Below, in pieces: positions 22,391 to 34,700 of a DNA stretch of 45,369 nt. The notes under the pieces are model-generated. The model saw only the letters and a list, made by a program, of their open reading frames with translations. It searched no databases and was not told where the DNA came from. A program made the position numbers and the translations under genes. The DNA is from Tulasnella sp. 424 (lineage: Eukaryota > Basidiomycota > Agaricomycetes > Cantharellales > Tulasnellaceae), in contig WSUB01000250.1 in NCBI GenBank assembly GCA_019633425.1, positions 1-45,369 on the forward strand. The letters run 5' to 3'. How positions within the stretch are numbered: position 1 is the first letter of the stretch; every line of letters begins with the position of its first letter.

Positions 22391-22824
22391 GGATGTCCGG
22401 ACTCGGCGAGGATGTCCCAAGTTGAGGTCGGTCGTTTTGTGAATAACTTCCCTCGGTTGGACGTGTTGTCTTTCCAGAGTCGTCGACGGTCTGCATGTTT
22501 GAAATAGAATATACTTCCGGCTATTTTTATCTTACTCGATTGGCTCTCAGGTCCGTGTATCGTACTCAGCGGGTGAAAGGCACTCGCGGAAGCCTAGCAG
22601 TGGACGCAAAACGTTCCCCCCAATTGCACGTACTTTAAGGTACCCACCAAACAGTACAGGCCGAGTAGTGACAAGGTACCTTATACAACGCTTTCACGGT
22701 AGTTTTGCATGGAAAAAAGGCGGTGCTCGTAAGGTATGTCCGACCCCGCCGAGTTTCGCGACCTGTACCGACAATATGAATTGAAATGGACTACATACAG
22801 ATTTACGAACATACAACAAGGAAT

Positions 22825-25800
22825 TCAAAGACTTAGCGATCGAGAAACATCTAGAATGAAAAGCTCGAAATTTTCACTAATAAAGGCTAGCCTCCCTTGG
22901 CAAATCGAGATTCCGCTGTTGTCGCGAGCCCAGTACTGCGAGGGAACCCAAAGCAAGCGTTGTGAGAAGAATGAAATCCACGGTCCGTTAAAAGATAGAG
23001 ATCTGAATGGTTCTTGAAAGGAGTTGTAGGCACGGTACTCGAGGCTGGCGTCCGGATCACAGCTTTGGGACGTGAGGGTGTCATAAAGCACGACCGCATT
23101 GTCCTCGTACTTAGCAATGAGCTTCCCTTCTGATATGAACTCCAGTGAAATTAGCTTGGACCGTGAATCTGGCCTAATGGGGTCTGTAAGAGCACCCGTT
23201 GCGGCATCCAATAGTCGGACTGTTCCGTCACTCCATCCAGAGGCGAGAACCCTGCCATCTGGCGAGAATGCCAAGGATAAAGGCACCAAGTTATGACAGG
23301 TTTGGGGCGCATTCAGTGGTGTCCTGGAGCTCGTATCCCACAATAGGATTGTGCCGTCACCGGAGCCAGACGCTAGAATCTTTCCATCTGGTGAAAAGGC
23401 GACAACATCCACGCGAGCTGTATGGCCAGAAAGCGGCGCACCCAACAGCGCCCAGGTCTTTGTATCCCACAAGCATATTGTTTTATCCGCTGACCCAGAT
23501 GCTAGAACCATTCCATCTGGAGAAAAGCCAAGGACGATAGTATAATCGCTGTGACATGCTGGAAGCGTATTCAACGGTGTTCCAGTCTCGGCATCCCACA
23601 GTTGGACCGTTTTGGCATGGCCACCAGAGGCAATGACCTTGCCATCTGGGGAGAAAGCGACGGTATACATCCTACTTTTGGTGGGTTGCTCTCCGGAAAG
23701 TTTGGTCACGGTTGGAGCGGCCTGGACATCCCATAGCTTCACAGTCTCATCGTCAGATCCTGATGCGAGGATCCTGCCGTTTGGTGAGAATGCGAGGGTT
23801 CTGACGGGTGAGTTGTGATGGGTTCGATATTCACCACACTTGGCTCCGGTCCTCACGTCCCAAAACTGAATACTACTAGTTCCGCCACTGGATGCAGAAG
23901 CAAGGATATCGCCGTCCGGTGAGAAGGCAAGGGCGAAAATCCAAATGCCATCTCCGGTGAGTGGAAAATGGATGGGTGCACGTGGTTTCACGTCCCATAA
24001 TCTAATCGTGCTCCTAGTCTCGCCAGATGCTAGGATTTTTCCGTCCGGAGAAAAGGCGAAGGAATGGAGTGGAAGGCTATCGCCCATCAAGGGCTCACCC
24101 AGTGGCGTTCCAGCTTTTGCACCCCACAGCTGGATGCCTGTGCTGGCGAACTTTGCAGTTGATGCCAAGACTTTGCCATCCGGCGAGAGTGCTGCTTTGA
24201 ACTGAAAGGAGTCACCGGAGCGAAAGGTTACAGGCGGTCCAAGCGACAGGCCAGTTTCGCGGTCCCAGAACCGGATCGTCTCATCCCTGGATGCAGATGT
24301 AAGGGTCTTTTCGTCGGAAGAGAAGATGAGAGACAGGATGTCGCGTGTATGACCTTCAAGAGGCTGACCCAACAAATCGCCAGACTCGGCATTCCACAGG
24401 CGGATGACGCCGTCACCGGATCCCGATGCAAGAATATTACCGTAAGGCGATAAAGCGAGTGCTTGGACTTCACTGTTATGGCCCATTAGAGGCTCTCCCA
24501 GCTGCATGCCGGTCTCGCAGTCCCATAATCGAATCGTGTGATCCTTGCATCCCGATGCAAGAACCTTTCCGTCCTGCAGGAACGCGACAACGTGCACCTC
24601 TGAGCCCGCTGAGCGTTCCCAGAGACTTAGAGACCACACCAGCTCTTGTGGACCACGCAGGATGCGGTCCAACGCGTGGCTGGAATAGTACTCCCAGACT
24701 TTTGTCTTCGTTGGACAGTACGGGAGCGCTGAGGCGTATATGTGCAGTGCTCCGAATGAGATTGGCTCTAGAAATGATGTGATGAACCGATGAGCATCGT
24801 CCCAAATGGTCATCAGCTCCGAGTCAAACATCGCTCCGGGTTTCTCCTGCAACAGGGCAGGGAGTTAGTCCACTTTGGACCTGTGATGACATGACCACGG
24901 AATCGCTCACCTGAAACCACACATGAACCTGTTTTGCCATGCCAATTGCATCTATGGTGGCCCCGACAAGACTCATGACCTCAAGCCAGTATAGAAGCTG
25001 CGTTTTACTGAGTAATTTTAGATCAGACAATGCAATTTCAAATGAAGCCTCCACTGTTATCGAGGTCCAGTCTCCCGCAATTAGATGCGCCGACCATGAC
25101 CGGCAGCAGTACTCGAGGCATTTGGGCACCTCACGCTCTACAACATCCTGAACCTCAGCATTCGACTTGGACAGGTCGGAGAGTTTGCACACGTTTTCTC
25201 GAAGATTTCGCAGCATAAAAGCCAGGCATTGACCAGTGAGATTGCGATGATTCTGAGCGAGGTCAATGAAATAAGGCACCCCGCCGCATCTTTCTTTGTG
25301 GACGAGTAAATCTCGGACAGACGTGTGAACGAGTCGCATGGGCTGGTTGGATGAGTCGGGAATATGCACCAGTGATCCGAGGTCGCAAAGAATCTCCAAC
25401 CGAAGCAGCTGGATCATCTGCTCTTGGCGTTTGTTGCGGAACATGGGTTCCTCAGTGGAGAGGAAGGTGAAGATCTCAAGGGAGATGGGATACGCAGCCG
25501 CCGCAAGCGAGCCGAGGAGGCGGAGGAGAAGTTCAGCTCTCCCAGGTCGCTTCTTCGCCTTTTCGTATGCCTTGGAGAGGATCTGAGCGTACAGGTTGTC
25601 CAAGCCATCACAAACCGACGGGGACTCCAGGAGCTCCTCGAGACACAGCTCTGGTGACCCCTCGGAGATGTATTCTACGGCGGTTTGCGCCCATTGGAAC
25701 AGGCCTTGAGACATTCGAACAAGCGATCGAATTGCCGCCTGTCGCGGCCAGTCATCAGCGAGGCCATAGTTTTCCCTTATTACCGAGAGGCGCCGCTGAA

Positions 25801-28129
25801 GGAGTTCCGCGATATCTTGGTCGATAGTGGCTACGATATCCAGATCTTCCATCCGCCATTGGCGTGGCTCTAGGACCCGAAGAAGCGTGGCCTCGGGGCG
25901 GGTGGTGAGCAAGAATTTGAAGGTAGCCGGAAACGATGAGGCATGCTGATGAATGAGGTTTACAAAATCCACCGCGTGTTTGGTATCCTCGCATTCATCG
26001 AGCGCATCTACAACGACTATTATGGGATGGGAAGTTTTCTGAAGCCTTTCAGCGGAGGCGACGAAGAGGAGCTTGAACTGCTCCTGAAGACGCTCCTGGC
26101 CGATATCTTCGTTCTCCCGTATGCTCTGTAGAATCGCTTCCTTCACCTCTGGAATCGCGCTGCTTCCGAGCTGCCTGGCGAGAGAGCAGACGATACGCCG
26201 ATCCAAGGCATTCTGGCCTCGTCGAAAATGAAAAATTGCAAATGCCGCCCGATATCTCCAATTGTATGCTACAGTTGATGCGAGGGTAGATTTGCCCCGG
26301 CCGGCCATCCCGCGTATCCACAATACGCGTTCCGACGGCGACGCGCTCCTAATCCAGGTGTCGATGCGCTCGAGCACTTCCACTCTGGTTCCGGGGAGGC
26401 AAATGACCTCTTCAATCGCGCTGCCTCGGGCTCCGTAGTTTGCATCACCAAGACAACCGAGCAGACGACGTTGTTCCTTTCGTATCTCTGTATCGTCTAA
26501 AATAGTGCTATTAGAGCAAGGTAGCCTCTGGGAGCCAGGTCACCCACATAGTTCATCGAGAAGATTGGTAGTATTGACACTAACGAGCAACTGATGGGAG
26601 CCAAATTCAGACAGCGGAATTTCCGTGGAAACGAGACGCTGACCTGAAGTTCTTCCAGTGCAATGCGGATCGTTTCTTGGTACGCCTTCAATGCTTCGGC
26701 CTGACCACTAGAGGTAAATACGTTCCGGAGGGTTCCTTGTGAATTCAGCTCGTCGATCTTGTTTCGCATCGATTGAAGTTCGCTGAAGAGAAGAACGTCA
26801 GCGATTCTCTGGCGCGTTCACCTGGCTGGGTGAATTCAAAGACCTTTGCAGTTTGGTGATTTGTTGAAGAAACTCCTCTCGGGGACGTGCAGTCGACCGC
26901 TTCTTGAAGTGACCCAGAAGGTCGGATAGTCGTGTTGCTCGATTCTGCAGGTCATTGGCCGTTTCTGTATTGCTATCCATTGTCTTGGCGAAGGGTGGCT
27001 GTCAGATAGAAAAATAGCAAACAATGTGCAAATTTTCGCCACCTGAATCGTTTTAATCACCGCCAATCCCACTTTCGCTCCGGCCCCGATGTAGCTTCCC
27101 GCCACAGGAATTGTTCCCGATATGGCTTCAATCGTCTCGAACGTGGTCCGCGCTACCTCCAACCTTTCACAGCGCCGACCGGTTGTTTGTTCCGGTTCGG
27201 TATGGTCGCCGAAGGGCGTTTCCGCGACGCTCGGTGACGGTTGCGGCATCGAAGCCGCCTCCACGGAGATGCTAGCGAGAGGGTTGGATTCGGTGCATGG
27301 GGGTTGTGAGACAGGTGTCGTCCCAGCGTCCGCGTCGGTTGGTTGATTTTGGTTGCAAGTCGGCGCAGCTGGGCTCTCGCTCAATTGGCCTCTTAGAGGT
27401 AACTCTATTGCAACGGTATTAGTCTCAGCTCACTGCACCGATCGGGAGTGCTTACGAGCCACGGAGTCGTCCGCTAGGTCACCCTTTGAACAATATCCTC
27501 GAGTTAAAAACCGCCACCGACCGTCGAAGCAATTGCCTTACCTGAAGGGCTGCCAGAGCCTTGTCTACATCGTTGCGACACCCTTGCAAGGCGGTGCAAC
27601 ATCCATCCCTGCTCAGCGATGCGAAGGGGTACTTGATCACGTCTGCGAATTCCCTATTCGATCCATATTTCCTATGTGTCTTTTTCAATCGTGCACACAC
27701 GTCTTCCATGACCCTGCGACGTGTTCGTGGTTACCAAGAGTGGAGATAGCGGTTGCAGAAGACGGTCGGACGCACAAGGTGAATTGTTTAATCGAGTCCC
27801 TCGCCCCTCCAGGGATGGAATTTGATTCAAATGGTATGTTCCTCAGGTCAGGAGCGTTGTTAATGGTTTCCAGAAGTTCTGTCACAGCAGTGGCTGAGTC
27901 TTGAGGCCAGTTTGACTTGTCCTAGGATGTCGTTAGATGGAGATCAGGTAATAGCGCAACAGTACAAGAGATGGAATACCTGGAGAATTGCAGTCGCGGC
28001 CTTTTTGGCATTGTCTATCCGGGTGTACAAGCTGCTTTGGGGTAGTTGATTCTGAGAGATTTCCGGATCGATACGGGGGGAGGATGACGGTTTCGTCGGC
28101 CTGCTGTCTGAATTTTCTCCGCTGCTCAT
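22825..28129 (-). CDS. NACHT-WD40 NLR protein, gene C
   Basis: Paralogue of A and B, predicted 1595 residues. Exons: 28129-27980, 27921-27776, 27713-27542, 27483-27456, 27404-27043, 26983-26844, 26782-26644, 26590-26548, 26496-24911, 24846-22825; introns are 51-64 nt. Start ATG 28129 follows the conserved cagcgataaccaaag. Walker A GMAGRGKST is at 456-464, Walker B is IVVVDALDE, then LLTTRPE. The glycine-rich N-terminal segment ends at residue 286 (VGLAVIKTIQ). About 12 WD40 repeats and the conserved tail with WVPSQYW follow. Intron 2 (62 nt, GTGCGT donor) is required: without it exon 2 runs into a frameshift and stop. Intron 6 has a weak GTCTTT donor. Introns 7 and 9 have good GTCAGC and GTGAGC donors. 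A 17-bp hairpin lies about 110-150 bases upstream of the start. All motifs needed for a working NTPase switch are present. Confidence 0.93.
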
Positions 28130-28237
28130 CTTTGGTTATCGCTGATGTCTGAATAATGGGCGGTTGACGTTGGCAAAGTGTGTACGATGAGTCGACGGAG
28201 GCGGATGGGAAGAAGCACGCTGCATCCACAAGGCTTT

Positions 28238-28280
28238 CTGTGGCGTGGCAGTGCAGCCGGACAGCACCGCCACGCCACAG
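28238..28280. repeat. 17-bp hairpin upstream of gene C
   Basis: ctgtggcgtggcagtgc (28238-28254) pairs with gcaccgccacgccacag (28264-28280) with one mismatch and a 9-nt loop. Upstream of B only a single arm-like sequence is present (ggcgtggcagtgc), so the second arm arose by a local inverted duplication. It sits in the probable promoter or 5' leader. Confidence 0.8.
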
Positions 28281-29139
28281 AAGCGCACTTGTCCGGTGCC
28301 TGCGAAACCGGAACAAAGCGTTGCAACCAGGAGATGTGATCCCCGGGCCGTCGAGAGATGTAAGACGTAGGATTACTGAGCGGAAAACGAGGGGGAAGAC
28401 AGAAACAACCCCGACGGGGCCGGAGTTCCACAACCAGTCTCAGCTAATCCCAGCAACAAACCCTCTTCCTCTTCTATGAGCGTCGACGGCTCCAGGTCTC
28501 CGGTCCGCATTGTCTGGTTGCATTCTCGTTGACGATTTTATACAGCCTCGGTGTCCCAACAAAGTATTTTCGGAAAGAGAGATACTATAAGTTTTGCTGC
28601 ACCGTAGTTGGACTAGCCACGAATTTACGACTGAGATAAACCCTGCACACGGAAATGTATAATGGTGCAGGAGCGCGAACGGTTTGCAAAGCTGGACGTT
28701 CAGGTCATTCCGATCCTAGGACCAACGTACAACGTAAGAACGGAGTGAGGTCTGCGCAATCATTGGGGTCGAGGAAAAGAGATCGGGGCAGAGAAATGAA
28801 GGAGGGTGATACATAGAAGAATAGAGATTGAAAGAATACCGTGACGAGAGAAGGAAACGACGGTCAGCGAATCCAACTGCTACGCATGATCCGGAGCTTC
28901 ACGAGCATTTCTAACTCAAGTCCGAAAACCCAAGCAACTTCGCCCATTCTCTGTTTGACCCGACCAGCTCGACAGCCTCGGAGACTCCTTTATGACGTTC
29001 CACAACTCCGAAAAAAAAACCTGCCCCCAGCATGTTTCCGCCTCCTCGGTGTAATTCCACCTTAGGCTGAGCCGTCGGGTAAAACTACCACGAAATTTCA
29101 TCCACGGCCCCGAGGTAGCGTTGATCGACAATTGAGGTT

Positions 29140-29658
29140 TCAAGCGATTCGTGCTGGGAGGATCAGACGAACCCAAGTCGCCTTCCACTCCGAACTGGGG
29201 GCTTGGCGATAAGGAATGGGGGTTCCGGGTAATCGACGGTCCATTGGCTCGAGGCAAACGTGCAATTGCGATTGCGGAGAGCGTTGGTCAGTGTTCGCCG
29301 TCGTTGCGGGGTCGTGGATGCTGATTCGGTTAGCGGGGAGATGGAAAAAGGTATGGAGTGCAGATCGTGCCGCTGCCGGTAGGGAGGAGTGTCGCGTTCT
29401 TGGGAAAGTCGTTGCGGAGGATGATACGGGAAGATAGAAACGGGAGAGAAGTTGACGGAGGAAATGGTAGTCCAAGATGGAAGTCGACCTCGACCGTATT
29501 GAACGTTTGACTTGAAGTCCCCCGCCTTGAGGTTGCGGTGGTGGGTGTACGACATCGTTCGTGGTCACTCTGGACGTGAGACGCGGCACGGAGAATGACG
29601 AGTGCGGAGTTTCAAAGGCACGCTGGCAGGAGATCTTGGTATTCACCCCTAGATCCAA
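29140..29658 (-). pseudogene. Decayed ORF of the intergenic module, copy 3
   Basis: Open frame of 172 codons containing VPRLTSRVTTNDVVHP and NRISIHDPATTANTDQ. The equivalent peptides in copies 1, 2 and 4 occur in shifted frames. There is no known domain. It may be noncoding. Confidence 0.25.
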
Positions 29659-30564
29659 CTCTTAGATGGAACGTGGAAGGAGGAGGATTCGTAGAGGGGT
29701 GTAACACGGCGCGCCGGCAAACCGAAGGGCCAAACGATTAAAACGCGACCGGAGTGCGAAGTGGAGGCGACTTTAGTCTCCAACGTCTGTGTGTCGGAGC
29801 GTCCAGGGTCGATGGGTGATTTCTTTGGGGACGCTTCAGGTAACTTGCGAGGTTCTTAGGAAGCAGGAAGGTCTGTATCAGACTTATTTTCACGAGACCT
29901 CACTCAAGGTGCTTACAGGTGTCTGAGAGGTCCAGCCCCATAGGTGCCTAGCTCGACCCCGGTGAGGGAGCCGTCTTCGCCTGCGTTCGTAGTCCCTTCC
30001 TCCGTTACACGGTCTCCGGCAACACACGCGCAACCCTCCAATGCGGTCGAGTGTGATGATAACCAATGCACATGGACCTAAATCAGAGTTGGATTCTGCT
30101 TCTACTCCTCCGTGGTCTTTACAAGGGCCGGAATCGCGTAGTAGAATCCCAGAGAAGGCTGGTGGCATTTGAGAGTGTCCTCGCTGGTTCCGAGATTCGA
30201 GGTCGCCGCTGTTTGGGAAGACACGACCTTGCGCAGAAGCATGAAGGTCTCGCCAGCCGGAGATGCATTCGTCGTCTTGGAACGGGCGAGAGAGATGGAA
30301 GGTTGCGCGAAATGAGAGTTTTCATGCTCTTCATATGCGATGGGAGTGCAATGTTGGACGTCAGGCATTTGCGTAGCAGCGCGACGAGAAGGACGAGTAC
30401 CCACAGCACGACACGTGATGCATCTCCGATCGTAGAGTCGCGAGCTTTCGAATGGCGTGCTTGACTGGCTGCGCGCGTTGGACTTGGGCTGGTGGGTTGT
30501 TGGTCGGTCGGGAATCAAATGATGTGACCCGTGCGGCTGGATGACTAAACTTGAGGATCCCCGT

Positions 30565-30572
30565 TGACGTCA
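30565..30572. promoter_or_regulatory. TGACGTCA palindrome (CRE-like)
   Basis: Perfect palindrome in the context ccgttgacgtcatctcttcc, shared almost exactly with 39449. It lies about 2.4 kb upstream of gene C and 1.15 kb upstream of gene D. Confidence 0.4.
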
Positions 30573-30807
30573 TCTCTTCCGCGAAAAGTCTGTGACGTTG
30601 TTAAATGTGTCCCTTGTCCCATGGACGACGTTAAGGTCGAAATTCAACGATCTCTACCGAGCACATGGCTCGATCCCACCGTTCAACAATCGCGGCATTC
30701 CAGACGCCTAGTCACTTGCAACGTCGCCGCTCCGGCGACAGAGGGTGGGTTGCTCGGTCCAAATCCTTAAAAGCTTTAGCCCAACTCTCTTCATAGTTTG
30801 TGAGCAG

Positions 30808-30858
30808 GCGAAGGTCTCGCGTCCGGCGGCTGTCGCCGCCGAGACGCTCGCCCTTCGC
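30808..30858. repeat. 51-bp GC-rich palindrome, copy 1
   Basis: Starts gcgaaggtctcgcgtccggc and ends gacgctcgcccttcgc. The two halves are imperfect inverted repeats with a short central loop (ggcggctgtcgccgcc). It is almost identical to 31137-31187. Confidence 0.85.
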
Positions 30859-31030
30859 TGGGTGTACTCGATTAGTAAAATCCGTGTTTTCCGCGTCCGA
30901 GTTAAGCTACTCCTATCTATCATCTCACGGCGAGTGACCGAGCTAGGATAAGCCATGAGCTCTTAAGGTGAGATAATCGAAAATTCCTATATCGAACAGT
31001 CGCACACTGGCAAGGCTTAGGACTCAGGTT

Positions 31031-31055
31031 CGCCGCCGAGATGCTCGTCCTTCGC
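31031..31055. repeat. Half copy of the GC-rich palindrome
   Basis: cgccgccgagatgctcgtcc followed by ttcgc matches only the right half of the 51-bp palindrome. It may be a truncated copy. Confidence 0.7.
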
Positions 31056-31136
31056 CCGATCCCAGAGAAGCGGTTGTGTCATATCACTCAAGAAATGCAT
31101 CTATTTAGTATACTTAGCGCATCCGGACGTGCTTGG

Positions 31137-31187
31137 GCGAAAGCCTCGCGTTCGGCGGCTATCGCCGCCGAGACGCTCGTCTTTCGC
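31137..31187. repeat. 51-bp GC-rich palindrome, copy 2
   Basis: Differs from 30808-30858 at only a few bases (gcgaaagcctcgcgttcggc at the start, gtctttcgc at the end). It lies 329 bases downstream of copy 1, in direct orientation as far as a palindrome has one. Confidence 0.85.
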
Positions 31188-31718
31188 CGGAGACGAGACC
31201 ACGCTAGATTGTTGCTGATGTAAAGTAACAAAGCTATACCCACACTCACAATACCAAGTATATGGGGCAGTGATTTATTATCTAATACTACTTCTATATT
31301 TTGGGGTGATGCAATGAGCTAGATTGGTGCCTGTCAAGGTTGCTGATTGGTTGCTTCGAGAGATCACACCAACCGCGGGAGCGTAGAATCACGGGGACTC
31401 GAAAATACCAGACGTGGAGGAGGGTTGGCGAGCAACCCAAAGAGCCCACAGTACCGCGCCCCAAGACGACTCGTGAGAGATGCGATGCGAGGCTGTCTCA
31501 AGAGGTAGGACTGTGAGATTGATTGCAACAGAGTGATCAGTGATCGTAGAAGCGCCGGGACTGCAGTGCGTGCACCGTGGCAAGCCACAAAGCATCACGT
31601 GGGGCCGCGGCGTGGCTGTCCGCCAGAAGCCGTACACTAACTCATCCACCACCGACCTTCCGCAACCTCTCTCCCCCTCTCATACAGTACCACACTCGTA
31701 CATCGGCGGACTTGAAAT

Positions 31719-34700
31719 ATGGCAACAAACTCCGAATCAATGTTGAGCGACGAGCAGTCTCCGGGGAACCTACCAGTGACTTCTGGTCCATTGCTTCGAA
31801 GTCTGACGGATGGGGCACCAGATCCTAGACTTGGCGAGAGAATAGAGTACTTGAAGAAAGCAGTAGAATCAATGCTCAAAGTGAGTTAACCATTTATGTA
31901 AACACGTCGTAGGGAGTGACCTTATTCCGTTCCTAGGACACGAAATGGCCATCGGAATCGAAGAACGCCGCAAACGATTTGCTAAACACTGTCAAGTCCT
32001 CTCCAAAGATACCCATCAACACGACCAGTAGTATACAAGATATTGTCAAAGAATATATCAAGTACGTTAGGCGCTCATCGAAAGAGTGTCAGTTTTGCTA
32101 GAGCACGTCCCTCCCTAGAATCCTCGAGGAGGTTGAAGCACGATTAAAGGACGCGAAATCCAAGTCGGGGGTGAAAAGATGGAAACTCCTTGAGGGTATC
32201 CGATCGATGGCGTCCAACCGCCCAAGCAAATGCACATTACTCTTCCAAACCTGTCAGGACGATGTGTCGAAAGTCGTGGTTTCGATCAAGGTGCGTGAAA
32301 ACATCGTCATTTCAGGGCTTGCATTTCTCATAAAGCTACTTGAAGGAGTTTTTGGATAACGAGCGGGAAAGGAGTAAGTGTCCCTGCTCATTCGCGAATC
32401 TTCAGAGAATTCATTGCTAGTTTACTCAGAGAACCACATGGCATCTGGAATACATTTAGGATCGCTGACTGTCGCACGCGCTGGACCAGCGCCTGCGCCA
32501 CTCTCCGCCGCTCAAAAAAAACCCTCAGACCAAACGATCGCGTCAAACAATGCGACTTCGGGCGCATTGCCAACTCCAAAATCACCCCTCCGTCATCCGG
32601 AGGACGAGGAATCTCGTAGTCCGATCCGCCAAGAAGCTCTCACCGCATATAGGAAGACTTTCAAAGCCGTAGAGGTCGTGTCTGGATCGATTCCTGTTGC
32701 GGGGAATTTCATCGCAGCCGCTGCCAAAGTTGGGTTGGCATTCGTCGAAACGGTTCAGGTAGGTCGAGCTTTGTGACTTTCGTTCCGTCTAATCCTGACG
32801 AAACGACCTCAGACCATGGACAAGAACCACGACCTCGCCAAGGACCTTACATTCCAGACAGACAGACTGTCCAAGTGTCTCGCAACCTTCACCAAGGTGC
32901 CGAACTCCAACCAAGAACAGGAGATAGCGGACCATATCGAAGACGTTCAGAAGTAGGTCGCCATTTATTTCCTTGAGTGAGCATACACGCTGAGACTTTA
33001 GCCAGCGAACTTCAGCGCGTGCATGACAAAGTACAGGAATGGAGATCCCTCGGTCGCTTCAACAAGGCCTTTCATGCTCGCGACCACGGGGAAGCATTGA
33101 ATGGACACCAAGGAACAATCCAAACCGTGATGGAGGAAATGCAGGTCAGTACAGAAACGTATTATCTTTGTGCAGCGGTCGGCTAAATTTGCCCCCGACC
33201 AGCTCCTCGTGGGCCTCGACACTCGCAACATCGTAATGGAACTCAGTAAGTTCCTTTTATCTGACGGCACCGTATTTTTCTGACTCTCTGACCCAGAAAG
33301 CAGCGAAACCCAAAAGGAGAGACGTCGCCTGCTTAAATGCCTTGGAGATGGAAAATACGGAGCACAAGGGAACTCTGTCCAGGACGTCACTTGCTATCCC
33401 GGAACCAGAGTCGAAATATTGGAGCGAATCGACAGTTGGATTAGAGATTCGTCTGCTCCCGATCGGGTGCTATGGCTCCGGGGGATGGCAGGTCGAGGGA
33501 AGTCCACGATTGCTTCGACGGTGGTGGAGAACTGGAAACACAGAGCCTCCTGCGCAATTTTTCACTTCCGTCGTGGCCAGAACACGCTGAACACGCGTGT
33601 TGTCTGCGCTCTTGCAAGGCAACTGGCAACCAGTTTGGTTCAGGAGGTCAAAAATGCGGTGCTCGACAGTGTACGGGAGAATGAGGACATCGCAGACAAA
33701 CGACTCGAAGAGCAGTTCAAGGCACTCTTTGTCAGTCCATTAGCAAAGCTCCATAATCAGCTCCACCCCATCCTCATCGTTGTTGACGCCCTCGACGAAA
33801 ACGATAACCCAAAGGACGCTGTGGACTTCATCCGCCTCATCGATTCACATTCCGCATTATTCCCAGCCAACATCAAATTCCTGCTCACATCTCGTCCAGA
33901 GGCCCAACTCCTTCAGGCGTTTGACCATAGGAAATGGCTCTCAGAAGACCTGGACATGGCTTCTGATGTGTCAAGCGACCTCGAGCGATTCATTCAACAA
34001 GCCTGCCAGCAAATCCGAGAGACCAACTCCAATGTTCCGAACAGCTGGCCTTCATCCGATGACGTCAACCGGCTCGTGGAGATGTCCCAAGGTCTATTCC
34101 AGTGGGCTCGTACTGCGATCACATACATGAGCAGCGGGTCACCAGTGGATCGATTGCGAACCTTACTGAGGCGGCCTTCAATGTGGAGCGGGCTTGACGA
34201 CCTGTACCACCAAATCCTCTCAAAGGCGTTTGATGCCCTCAGGTTGGATGCAGACAGAGAGAATCTTTTGCAACGAGTGCTCGGAACCTTTGTGGCGGCG
34301 CCGCATCCGATCTCCCTCGAAATTATTGCCGGCCTCTACGGTGATAACGAGATCTTTGAGGGTATAGTCCAGGCAGACATTATTCTGTTCCTCCGCAACG
34401 ACATTCTCGCCGACCTCAATTCCCTCCTGTTCATCCCCACATCATCCACCGAACCGATACGCCTCATGCATACTTCTATTCACGATCTTCTTGTCAGCGA
34501 ACGTCGGTGCAAACAGGCATGTTACTACATCGATGTCATTCGGCACCATCAGCATCTTGCAAACATGTGTCTTACCATGATGCTACGGGATCTGAAGGAG
34601 AACATTGGCAACTTGTCCGACCTTTCGAAACCAGCCTCCGAGGTTCAGGATATTGCAGAGCACAGAGTGACCAAGGCTCTTCTGTATTCCTGCCGATCCT

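Larger units (their letters stand above)
18809..22824. repeat. Intergenic module between genes B and C
   Basis: Four kilobases, the shortest complete copy of the module. Relative to the A-B and C copies it lacks about 350 bases, joined at ggaaacg / ttccggataatcgac near 19450. It holds two related gacgtc blocks (20764 onward and about 21016-21060, the latter with caacgatcaatcgtccaacg). The part 22012-22824 is the 3' flank of gene C with its TATA box. A 145-codon minus-strand ORF at 21542-21979 is broken in the B-side and E-side copies, so I do not call it a gene. Confidence 0.8.
28130..30720. repeat. Intergenic module upstream of gene C (partial)
   Basis: Matches the gene-proximal half of the module: start flank, the 28440-29050 block, the decayed ORF block and the TGACGTCA block. 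Similarity fades near 30720, after attccagacgcctagtcac (compare about 20915). The rest of the module, including the TATA block, is missing here; the gene D segment begins instead. The missing half appears at 39450-41491 on the other side of D, after a second copy of the 9934-11480 block. Confidence 0.8.
30721..31718. other. Unique upstream region of gene D
   Basis: No gene is seen. It holds two full and one half copy of a GC-rich palindrome (listed separately), two CCAAT boxes in reverse orientation (attgg at 31323 and 31346), a CACGTG E-box at 31596-31601, and a pyrimidine-rich stretch (cctctctccccctctc, about 31666-31681) about 40-50 bases before the ATG at 31719. These are plausible promoter elements for D by sequence only. 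The region is not repeated upstream of the other four genes. Confidence 0.5.

Noticed and set aside
27685..27885. Apparent frameshift in exon 2 of genes A and C relative to B
   Set aside because: A 62-69 nt intron with GTGCGT donor and a proper acceptor restores the frame in both, and gene D has an intron at the same place.
32378..32776. A separate small gene starting within intron 4 of gene D (132-codon ORF)
   Set aside because: It is exon 5 of gene D extended into introns on both sides; comparison with A-C places the exon at 32430-32758.
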